64,000 bases of DNA from Ideonella sp. MAG2 (GTDB lineage Bacteria; Pseudomonadota; Gammaproteobacteria; Burkholderiales; Burkholderiaceae_C). The stretch is taken from contig PTEU01000001.1 in assembly GCA_004359425.1 (NCBI GenBank), positions 376,929 to 440,928 on the forward strand, given 5' to 3'. Position numbers and translations under genes: made by a program. A model generated the notes under the pieces. The model saw only the letters and a program-made list of their open reading frames with translations. It searched no databases and was not told the origin of the DNA. Of the stretch, positions 11,075 to 19,578 are shown one piece after another (the stretch's first letter is position 1; each line of letters starts with the position of its first letter).

Positions 11075-11479
11075 ATGGCAAAAGCACCCGCCAATAGCGC
11101 TGCACGTCGAGTGAGCAAGAAGGTCCGCAAGAATGTTGCGGACGGTATCGCCCACGTGCACGCCTCGTTCAACAACACCATCATCACCATCACCGATCGT
11201 CAGGGCGGCGCGCTGTCCTGGGCATCGTCGGGTGGTCAAGGCTTCAAGGGCTCGCGCAAGTCGACGCCTTTCGCAGCCCAGGTGGCGGCTGAAGTGGCCG
11301 GTCGCGCTGCTCAGGAACAAGGCATCAAGAATCTGGATGTCAAGATCAAGGGCCCAGGCCCCGGTCGTGAGTCCTCGGTGCGTGCTCTGGCTTCGCTAGG
11401 CATTCGCATCAACTCCATCTCCGATGTGACACCGGTGCCGCACAACGGCTGCCGTCCGCAAAAGCGTCGTCGCATCTGA
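11075..11479 (+). CDS. rpsK: 30S ribosomal protein S11
   Basis: S11 sequence ending [18 protein letters not shown]. Confidence 0.98.
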   Translation: MAKAPANSAARRVSKKVRKNVADGIAHVHASFNNTIITITDRQGGALSWASSGGQGFKGSRKSTPFAAQVAAEVAGRAAQEQGIKNLDVKIKGPGPGRESSVRALASLGIRINSISDVTPVPHNGCRPQKRRRI

Positions 11480-11505
11480 GTTGAAAGCGGGGTTCGCAAT
11501 AACCC

Positions 11506-11514
11506 TGCTACAAT
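11506..11514 (+). promoter_or_regulatory. Putative extended -10 promoter upstream of rpsD
   Basis: TGCTACAAT; no well-spaced -35. Confidence 0.45.
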
Positions 11515-11530
11515 CAAGAGTTGCCTGAAC

Positions 11531-11558
11531 GCCGGCGATGGAGAAATCCATCGTCGGC
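11531..11558 (+). promoter_or_regulatory. 11-bp stem-loop in the rpsD 5' leader
   Basis: GCCGGCGATGG-AGAAAT-CCATCGTCGGC (one G-U pair). Confidence 0.6.
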
Positions 11559-11697
11559 TGTTTCGACTCCGGCACTCTGCAAGCCCACCGTCTGTGCACT
11601 GTCTCCCTGCCTTGAGCAAGGGCGGTCGCCAGACTTGCGTGTCCTGCAAGCCTTTGCGCTTGTGGGTGCACGTCAGACCATCGCATAAGGAAGCAAC

Positions 11698-12321
11698 GTG
11701 GCACGTTACCTCGGCCCCAAGGCCAAACTCTCCCGCCGTGAAGGCACCGACCTGTTCCTGAAGAGCGCACGCCGCGCCATCAGCGACAAGGCCAAATTCG
11801 ACTCCAAGCCTGGCCAGCATGGCCGCACTTCGGGTCAGCGCACTTCGGACTTCGGTCTGCAATTGCGCGAAAAGCAAAAGGTCAAGCGCATGTATGGCGT
11901 GCTGGAGCGTCAGTTCCGCCGCTACTTCGCTGAGGCCGACCGTCGCAAGGGCAGCACCGGCGCTAACTTGCTGACCATCCTCGAATCCCGTCTGGACAAT
12001 GTCGTTTATCGCATGGGTTTCGGTTCGACCCGCGCTGAAGCGCGCCAATTGGTGTCCCACAAGGCACTGACGGTGAATGGTGTTGTGGTCAACATTCCTT
12101 CTTATCAAGTCAAGGCTGGCGATGTCATCGCCATCCGTGAAAAGGCCAAGAAGCAGCTGCGCGTTGCCGACGCTCTGAAGCTGGCTGAATCGATTGGCCT
12201 GCCTGCTTGGGTGTCTGTGGACGCCACCAAGCTGGAAGGCACCTTCAAGAAGGCTCCGGACCGTGATGAGTTCGGCGCTGAAATCAACGAGTCGCTCATC
12301 GTCGAGTTGTACTCGCGTTGA
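11698..12321 (+). CDS. rpsD: 30S ribosomal protein S4
   Basis: [23 protein letters not shown]. Confidence 0.98.
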   Translation: MARYLGPKAKLSRREGTDLFLKSARRAISDKAKFDSKPGQHGRTSGQRTSDFGLQLREKQKVKRMYGVLERQFRRYFAEADRRKGSTGANLLTILESRLDNVVYRMGFGSTRAEARQLVSHKALTVNGVVVNIPSYQVKAGDVIAIREKAKKQLRVADALKLAESIGLPAWVSVDATKLEGTFKKAPDRDEFGAEINESLIVELYSR

Positions 12322-12467
12322 TGTTGGCTGCTGGCTGGTGGGTTCGTCCCTGCCAGCCACACCCCGCTGCGGCATGCCGGTTCCGTGGCGGGTTTTCTCG
12401 CTTCCGGCGTGGTCCGTCAGCCTTATCGGTGTAACGAGCCGAGGGTATTGAGAGGAACAGGACTTAC

Positions 12468-13454
12468 ATGCAAACCAATCTGCTGAAACCCAAAGCCATC
12501 GTTGCGGAACCCCTGGGCGGTCACCGCGCCAAAGTCACGCTGGAGCCGTTTGAGCGTGGTTACGGGCATACGCTCGGCAACGCGCTGCGCCGCGTGCTCT
12601 TGTCCTCGATGGTGGGCTATGCGCCGACCGAAGTGACCATTGCAGGCGTGTTGCACGAATACTCCACCATCGACGGCGTGTCCGAAGATGTGGTTCACAT
12701 CATGTTGAACCTGAAGGGCGTGGTCTTCCGTCTGCATAACCGCGACGAAGTCACCCTGGTTCTGCGCAAAGAGGGCGAAGGCCCCGTCACGGCGGCTGAC
12801 ATCCAGACGCCGCATGACGTTGAGATCGTCAACCCCGAACACGTCATTGCCAACTTGGCCCAAGGTGGCAAGCTGGACATGCAAATCAAGGTGGAAAAGG
12901 GCCGTGGCTATGTGCCTGGCACCTTGCGCCGCCATGGCGACGAGCCTACCAAGTCCATCGGTCGCATCGTCTTGGATGCCTCGTTCTCGCCCGTCAAGCG
13001 CGTGAGCTATGCCGTCGAGAACGCCCGTGTGGAGCAGCGTACCGACCTGGACAAGCTCGTCATGGAAATCGAAACCAATGGCGCGATTTCGCCTGAGGAA
13101 GCGATCCGTGCCTCGGCCAAGATCTTGGTAGAGCAATTGGCGGTGTTCGCACAGTTGGATGCCGGCGATCTGACCGACATCACGGCCCCTGCCAAGAGCT
13201 CGGCGGTGTTCGATCCTATCCTGCTGCGCCCCGTGGACGAGCTGGAGCTGACCGTGCGCTCGGCCAACTGCTTGAAGGCTGAGAACATCTACTACATTGG
13301 CGACCTGATCCAGCGCACTGAGACTGAACTGCTCAAGACGCCAAATCTGGGCCGCAAGTCCCTCAACGAAATCAAGGAAGTGCTGGCCTCGCGCGGCTTG
13401 ACCTTGGGTGCCCGTCTCGAGAACTGGCCACCCCAAGGTTTGGACAAGCGCTGA
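12468..13454 (+). CDS. rpoA: DNA-directed RNA polymerase subunit alpha
   Basis: RpoA N- and C-terminal domains; [12 protein letters not shown] end. Confidence 0.98.
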   Translation: MQTNLLKPKAIVAEPLGGHRAKVTLEPFERGYGHTLGNALRRVLLSSMVGYAPTEVTIAGVLHEYSTIDGVSEDVVHIMLNLKGVVFRLHNRDEVTLVLRKEGEGPVTAADIQTPHDVEIVNPEHVIANLAQGGKLDMQIKVEKGRGYVPGTLRRHGDEPTKSIGRIVLDASFSPVKRVSYAVENARVEQRTDLDKLVMEIETNGAISPEEAIRASAKILVEQLAVFAQLDAGDLTDITAPAKSSAVFDPILLRPVDELELTVRSANCLKAENIYYIGDLIQRTETELLKTPNLGRKSLNEIKEVLASRGLTLGARLENWPPQGLDKR

Positions 13455-13459
13455 TCTGG

Positions 13460-13499
13460 CCCTCCCCCTACTGGCTTCGCCAGCCCCCTCAAGGGGGCG
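13460..13499 (+). repeat. Double-hairpin GC-rich repeat (copy 1)
   Basis: CCCCCTA-CTGGCTTCGCCAG-CCCCCTCAAGGGGG; same architecture as copies at 47450-47490 and 54198-54246. Confidence 0.7.
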
Positions 13500-13642
13500 C
13501 ACTCAGTGGCCCGGCAGAGCCGTCTCCACGAGTGCCAGCCAGATAGGGCGCTCTTTTAGAAAGTGGTGGGCACTGCGCCCACCGGTGCACCCAGCAGTAC
13601 CTGATCCGGCTGCTGGCTATTACTCAAGGAAAGGAAAGCACC

Positions 13643-14038
13643 ATGCGTCACCGTAACGGTCTCCGTAAACTCAATCGCACCAGCGAACACCGCGCAGCCA
13701 TGCTGCGCAATATGTGCGTCTCGCTGCTTCAGCACGAAGCTATCAAGACCACCGTGCCCAAGGCCAAAGAGCTGCGTCGCGTTGTCGAACCGCTGATCAC
13801 CTTGGCCAAAGAAGCCACTGTGGCCAATCGCCGCCTGGCCTTTGCACGCCTGCGTGATCGCGATGTGGTCACCAAGCTCTTCAATGAACTGGGCCCACGC
13901 TACAACGCTCGTCCGGGCGGCTACACCCGCATCTTGAAGATGGGCTTCCGCGTGGGTGACAACGCACCCATGGCCTATGTGGAGTTGGTCGATCGTCCTG
14001 AAGTTCAGGCTGACGCTGCTCCTGCTGCGGCAGAGTAA
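13643..14038 (+). CDS. rplQ: 50S ribosomal protein L17
   Basis: [20 protein letters not shown]. Confidence 0.98.
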   Translation: MRHRNGLRKLNRTSEHRAAMLRNMCVSLLQHEAIKTTVPKAKELRRVVEPLITLAKEATVANRRLAFARLRDRDVVTKLFNELGPRYNARPGGYTRILKMGFRVGDNAPMAYVELVDRPEVQADAAPAAAE

Positions 14039-14077
14039 TCGTCTTGGGATCTGATGATCCCCTCGCTATTGCTAGTC

Positions 14078-14103
14078 AAAGGGTCGGCTCTGCCGACCCT
14101 TTT
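14078..14103 (+). terminator. Rho-independent terminator of alpha operon
   Basis: AAAGGGTCGGC-TCT-GCCGACCCTTTT. Confidence 0.9.
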
Positions 14104-14134
14104 GTCGTTTGAGGCTCCTAGGATAATCTTCGGC

Positions 14135-16003
14135 ATGCCTATGTCTTTTGGATCATTGCCCCTACAGGCCCTCAAGCGCCTCATCTTGGCTACGGCGTTG
14201 CTGCTGCTCGGTGTGACGGCGACTCGCGCTGCACAAGATTTTTTGGAGCCTGAGCAAGCCTTCAAGTTCTCAGTCCGGGTGCTGGATGATCGAACCGCCG
14301 AGCTGCGCTTCGACATTGCGCCCGGCTACTACCTCTACCGAGAGCGACTGACCGTGACGCCTCTGGGCGGCAAAGTCGGCGAGATCCAATTGCCCGAAGG
14401 CAAGGTCAAGTTTGATGAGACCTTCCAAAAAGAGGTCGCCACCTGGCGCGACAAGGTCGTGGTTCAAGTGCCGGTGCTCGAAGCCGCAGGCTCGGTGTCC
14501 CTGGAGATCACGAGCCAAGGCTGCGCAGATGCTGGCCTGTGCTACCCACCCATGGTCAGTGCAGCGCAACTGTCCCTGAAGGCCTTTGGCGGCACTGGGG
14601 TGGCCACTGTGGTGGGTGAGACGCCTGGGCCTGGCGGTCTGCTGGCAAGCGCTAGCCAGGCCCCAATAGCGTCCCCAGCACCCAACAACGACGGGTCGGG
14701 CCAAACGCAAGCTTCCGAAGGGTCCCGTGTAGAGCGCTTGCTCCAGGGGGGCTCCTATCCCGCTGTCATCGGGGGCTTTGCGCTGATGGGTTTGTTGTTG
14801 GCCCTCACCCCCTGTGTATTGCCCATGCTGCCCATCCTGTCGTCCATCATCGCGGGCGGTGGTGAAGTCAGCCGCAAGCGCGGCTTGGTGCTGGCTGTGG
14901 CCTATTCCTTTGGTATGTCTCTCGTCTACACCGCACTCGGCGTTGCCGCTGGCCTGGCGGGAGAAGGGCTGGCGGCCGCGCTGCAAAAGCCTGCAGTCCT
15001 GCTTGCATTTGGCCTCTTGCTCGCAGTGCTGTCTCTGTCTATGTTTGACGTATTCGAGTTGCGCCTGCCGCTGGCGCTCTCGGGCCGCCTCGACGGCATA
15101 TCGCGCCAACTGCCCGGTGGGAAGTTCCTGGGAGTGTTCTTGATGGGCGGGCTCTCCGCGCTCATCGTCAGCCCCTGTGTTACCGCGCCGCTGGCGGGGG
15201 CTTTGCTGTTCTTGAGTAAAACAGGGGATGTCTGGTTGGCGGGGTCGGCCCTGTTTGCCATGGCGTGGGGCATGAGCGTGCCGCTGCTGATCCTGGGGGC
15301 CTCGGCGGGCCGTTGGTTGCCCAAGTCAGGCGGCTGGATGCATGCCGTCAAGCGATTCTTTGGCTTGCTGCTTTTGGCTGTCGCGCTCTGGATCATTCAG
15401 CCGGTGCTGCCCCCCTCGCTGATGCTCGCCGCCTGGGGCGCGCTGGCCTTGGTGGCGGGTTTCATGTTGCGCCCCTTCGATGCCCACCCGCACAGCGGTG
15501 CCCCCCGCATCTGGCTGCAAAGGGCGGCTGGCATGGCCCTCCTCACCGTGGGTGTCCTCCAGCTCGCTGGGGCCAGCTCTGGCGGCACCGACCCCCTGCA
15601 ACCTTTGGGGCATTGGGCACGAGGCGCATCAGCCGCCCCATCGCAAGGCTTGGCCTTCCAGCGTGTCAGCAGCGACGCTGAACTGGACGCCCTGTTAAAA
15701 ACAGCCGGTCGTCCCGTGATGCTCGATTTCTATGCGGACTGGTGTGTCTCTTGCAAAGAGATGGAGCGCTTCACCTTCACAGACCCTGCTGTCCAAGCCA
15801 AGCTTGCGAAGGCCCTGTTGCTCAAGGCCGATGTCACGGCCAACACCGCCGCAGACAAGGCATTGCTCAAGCGCTTTCACCTTTTTGGGCCGCCTGGCAC
15901 CATCTTTTTTGATGCGCAAGGGCGGGAGCTCACCGAGGTGCGCGTCATGGGCTTTCAGTCCGCCAGAGACTTTGAGAAAACTTTGACCGCGGCTGGCCTC
16001 TAG
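14135..16003 (+). CDS. dsbD: Thiol:disulfide interchange protein DsbD
   Basis: N-terminal DsbD domain, multi-TM CcdA-like core, C-terminal thioredoxin ADWCVSCKEME. Confidence 0.95.
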   Translation: MPMSFGSLPLQALKRLILATALLLLGVTATRAAQDFLEPEQAFKFSVRVLDDRTAELRFDIAPGYYLYRERLTVTPLGGKVGEIQLPEGKVKFDETFQKEVATWRDKVVVQVPVLEAAGSVSLEITSQGCADAGLCYPPMVSAAQLSLKAFGGTGVATVVGETPGPGGLLASASQAPIASPAPNNDGSGQTQASEGSRVERLLQGGSYPAVIGGFALMGLLLALTPCVLPMLPILSSIIAGGGEVSRKRGLVLAVAYSFGMSLVYTALGVAAGLAGEGLAAALQKPAVLLAFGLLLAVLSLSMFDVFELRLPLALSGRLDGISRQLPGGKFLGVFLMGGLSALIVSPCVTAPLAGALLFLSKTGDVWLAGSALFAMAWGMSVPLLILGASAGRWLPKSGGWMHAVKRFFGLLLLAVALWIIQPVLPPSLMLAAWGALALVAGFMLRPFDAHPHSGAPRIWLQRAAGMALLTVGVLQLAGASSGGTDPLQPLGHWARGASAAPSQGLAFQRVSSDAELDALLKTAGRPVMLDFYADWCVSCKEMERFTFTDPAVQAKLAKALLLKADVTANTAADKALLKRFHLFGPPGTIFFDAQGRELTEVRVMGFQSARDFEKTLTAAGL

Positions 16004-16034
16004 GCCCATTCCATGCCATAATCACAGCTTCAGT

Positions 16035-16112
<78 letters not shown>

Positions 16113-16145
16113 ATAAGCAGCAAGAGTCCGCGGGCATTGCTGGTC

Positions 16146-16185
16146 AAAAGCCCTCCCTGCCATGTGTAGCGAGGGCTTTTTGTTT
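16146..16185 (+). terminator. Rho-independent terminator after tRNA-fMet
   Basis: AAAAGCCCTC...GAGGGCTTTT TGTTT, 10-bp stem. Confidence 0.8.
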
Positions 16186-16311
16186 GGGCCTGGTGCCGCA
16201 GTCTGCGGGCTTTTCCGGGGCTTGCATTTCAGCCCATGGTCCGCACCTAGAATCCTCACTCGCCCAGGCCTGCCTTTGCCGCAGGCCGTCTTTGACACTA
16301 AAGGAATTGTT

Positions 16312-16638
16312 GTGTTCATTTCCAGCGCTTATGCCCAGGCTGCCCCCGCAGCCGCACCTGCCGGTGCCGGTGGTCTGATGTCCTTCTTGCCACTCGTGTT
16401 GATGTTTGTGGTGCTCTACTTCATCATGATTCGGCCCCAAATGAAGCGCCAGAAAGAGCACAAGGCCATGATCGACGCCCTGGCCAAGGGCGATGAAGTG
16501 GTGATCGCCGGTGGCGTGCTGGGCAAAGTGGCCAAGCTGGGCGAGGCCTATGTCCATGTGGAAGTGGCGCAAGGTGTCGAGCTGCAAGTCCAACGTGCCT
16601 CCGTGCTGCAAGTGTTGCCCAAGGGCAGCGTCAAGTAA
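16312..16638 (+). CDS. yajC: Preprotein translocase subunit YajC
   Basis: GTG start VFISSAYAQ...LMFVVLYFIMIRPQMKRQKEHKAM. Confidence 0.95.
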   Translation: MFISSAYAQAAPAAAPAGAGGLMSFLPLVLMFVVLYFIMIRPQMKRQKEHKAMIDALAKGDEVVIAGGVLGKVAKLGEAYVHVEVAQGVELQVQRASVLQVLPKGSVK

Positions 16639-16728
16639 TCTCCCGCCAATGTCAGTTGGAGCGGCCTGCGCACCAGCAACGGCCCTCTCCCATTTTTGAC
16701 CCAGGCGCTGCCGCCTGAGGATGCACGC

Positions 16729-18666
16729 ATGAATCGCTATCCATTGTGGAAGTACCTCATTCTGGCGGTCTCGCTGGTGGTGGGCTTGATCTATACCTTG
16801 CCCAATTTTTTCGGCGAGGCACCGGCCGTTCAAATTTCCAGCAGCAAGGTGACGGTCAAAGTCACGCCCAGCATGGTGTCGCAGGTCGAAACCATCTTGG
16901 CCGAGGCTGGCGTCAAGCCAGATTTCGTGCAGTTTGAAGGCAACTCCATCAAAGCGCGCTTCGCCGATACTGACACCCAGATCAAGGCCAAAGACGCCAT
17001 CAGCCGCGTGCTGAACCCTGACGCCGCTAACCCCAGCTATGTGGTGGCGTTCAACCTGATTTCCCGCTCACCGCAGTGGCTGACGGCCTTGCATGCCAAC
17101 CCCATGTACCTGGGCTTGGACTTGCGGGGCGGCGTTCACTTTTTAATGCAAGTGGACATGCGGGCGGCACTGACTAAAAAGGCTGACTCGCTGGCCAACG
17201 ATGTGCGTTCGCTACTGCGGGACAAAAACATCCGCCACGCAGGTATCAGCCGCGATGGCAACGATGTGCATGTGCTCTTCCGCGATGCGGCGTTGCGTGT
17301 GGCAGCCAAGAATGCCTTGCTCGACAATCAGCTTGATGTGATCTGGACGGATGCCCCCGCCGACAACGGTGAATTTAAGCTGGTGGGTTCGCTCAAGCCT
17401 GAAGCGGCCCGCAAAGTGCAAGACGCTGCCCTGAAGCAAAACATCACCACGCTGCACAACCGAGTGAACGAGCTGGGAGTGGCCGAACCGGTGATTGCCC
17501 AGCAGGGCTTGGACCGCGTGGTCATCCAATTGCCAGGCGTGCAAGACACCGCGAAAGCCAAAGACATCATTGGTCGCACGGCCACGCTGGAGTTACGTCT
17601 GGTGGATGACAGTGCAGAGGCCAGTGCCGCCGCTGCGGGCTCGGGCCCGGTTCCCTTTGGTACCGAGCGCTATCTGCAGCGTGGTGAGGCTCCCGTCATC
17701 GTCAAAAAGCAGGTCATTCTGACGGGGGAGTCTCTGACGGATGCCCAACCAGGCTTTGACCAGAATCAGCAGCCCTCGGTGAAGCTCACCGTGGATGCCA
17801 AGGGTGGCCGGATCATGCGCGATGTCTCCCGCGACAATGTAGGCAAGCGCATGGCCATCTTGATCTTCGAGAAGGGCAAGGGTGAAGTGGTGACTGCGCC
17901 CGTGATCCGGGGCGAATTGGGCGCAAGCTTTGAGATTACAGGGGGGCGTATGAGCACCCAGGAAGCCAACGACACAGCTCTGTTGCTGCGTGCGGGCTCT
18001 CTGGCGGCACCCATGGAAATCATCGAGGAGCGCACCATTGGCCCCAGCTTGGGCAAAGAGAACATTGAGAAAGGCTTCTACAGCGTGGTTTGGGGCTTTG
18101 CCGCCATCGCTTTGTTCATGTGCCTCTACTACATGCTGTTTGGCGTGTTCTCCACCCTGGCATTGGGCTTCAATCTCTTGCTCTTGTTGGCTGTTTTGTC
18201 GATGCTGCAGGCGACCTTGTCGCTGCCGGGCATTGCGGCCATTGCGCTTGCCTTGGGCATGGCCATTGACGCCAACGTGCTGATCAATGAGCGAGTTCGC
18301 GAAGAGTTGCGCGCGGGCGCGTCGCCGCAGGCGGCCATTCATGCCGGCTACGAGCGGGCCTGGGCCACGATCTTGGACTCCAACGTCACCACTTTGATCG
18401 CCGGTTTGGCTTTGTTGGTGTTTGGCTCCGGCCCGGTCAAAGGCTTTGCCGTGGTCCATTGCCTGGGCATCGTGACCTCCATGTTCTCGGCGGTGATGTT
18501 CTCGCGCGGCCTGGTCAACCTTTGGTATGGCGGCCAGAAGAAGCTGAAGTCTGTGTCGATTGGTCAAGTTTGGCGGCCACAGGTCAGCCCGCAGACCGAG
18601 GACAGCGAGGCCACAGCCGACGCAGCCTTGCCAACGCCGACGACCGATACCCCCAGCGGCCGCTGA
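16729..18666 (+). CDS. secD: Protein translocase subunit SecD
   Basis: MNRYPLWKYLILAVSLVVGLIYTLPNFFG... Confidence 0.97.
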   Translation: MNRYPLWKYLILAVSLVVGLIYTLPNFFGEAPAVQISSSKVTVKVTPSMVSQVETILAEAGVKPDFVQFEGNSIKARFADTDTQIKAKDAISRVLNPDAANPSYVVAFNLISRSPQWLTALHANPMYLGLDLRGGVHFLMQVDMRAALTKKADSLANDVRSLLRDKNIRHAGISRDGNDVHVLFRDAALRVAAKNALLDNQLDVIWTDAPADNGEFKLVGSLKPEAARKVQDAALKQNITTLHNRVNELGVAEPVIAQQGLDRVVIQLPGVQDTAKAKDIIGRTATLELRLVDDSAEASAAAAGSGPVPFGTERYLQRGEAPVIVKKQVILTGESLTDAQPGFDQNQQPSVKLTVDAKGGRIMRDVSRDNVGKRMAILIFEKGKGEVVTAPVIRGELGASFEITGGRMSTQEANDTALLLRAGSLAAPMEIIEERTIGPSLGKENIEKGFYSVVWGFAAIALFMCLYYMLFGVFSTLALGFNLLLLLAVLSMLQATLSLPGIAAIALALGMAIDANVLINERVREELRAGASPQAAIHAGYERAWATILDSNVTTLIAGLALLVFGSGPVKGFAVVHCLGIVTSMFSAVMFSRGLVNLWYGGQKKLKSVSIGQVWRPQVSPQTEDSEATADAALPTPTTDTPSGR

Positions 18667-18736
18667 ACTCCCCTCATCCCGTCAAGGCCAACGCTGCACA
18701 GAGTGTTGGCCCTGAGACCCAGCACAGGACTCCATC

Positions 18737-19578
18737 ATGGAATTCTTCCGTATCCGGCGCGACATTCCCTTCATGCGGCATGCGCTGGTGTTCAACATCA
18801 TTTCGGCGCTCACTTTCGCGGCGGCCGTGTTCTTTCTGGCTACCCGGGGTTTGCACTTCTCGATTGAATTTACCGGGGGGGCGGTGCTGGGGGTTGAGTA
18901 CGCGGCCCCTGCTGACTTGAACAAAACCCGCACCGCCGTCGAAAGCATGGGCTTTGGCGAGGTGCAGGTGCAGGGCTTTGGCTCGGCCCGGTCGGCGCTG
19001 ATCCGCTTGCCCTTGCGGGGCGATATGAAGCAGGCTGAGTTGACCGAGAAAGTCTTTGCCAAGCTTTGTGCCGCCGAATCAGGCTCGGTTCAGACCAAGA
19101 CGGAAATCACCCCCAAGGGGGAGCAGGTGACCCGGCAGGCCTGCGTGACGGGCAATGCCGAGCCCGTCAAGCTCACCAGTACCGAGGTGGTCGGCCCCTC
19201 GGTGGGGGAGGAGTTGGCCATCGATGGTGCCTTGGCCTTGCTGTTTGTGGTGCTGGGCATCATGGTGTACTTGGCCATCCGCTTCGAGTGGAAGTTTGCC
19301 GTTGCCGCCATCATCGCCAACTTGCATGACGTGATCATCATCCTCGGTTTCTTTGCCTTTTTCCAGTGGGAGTTCTCACTCTCGGTGCTGGCCGCCGTGT
19401 TGGCGGTGCTGGGCTACTCCGTCAACGAGTCGGTGGTGATCTTCGACCGGATTCGCGAGGCGTTCCGCAAGTACCGCAAATTGACCACGCCGCAGGTCAT
19501 TGATCACGCAATTACCTCCACAATCAGCCGCACCGTCATCACTCACGGCTCAACTCAGATGATGGTTTTGTCGATGAA
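18737..19578 (+). CDS. secF: Protein translocase subunit SecF, C-terminus missing
   Basis: SecF until RTVITHGSTQMMVLSM, then non-SecF residues. Confidence 0.9.

Noticed and set aside
17593-18567. 324-aa minus-strand ORF opposite secD
   Set aside because: Antisense to conserved secD; Gln/His-rich artefact
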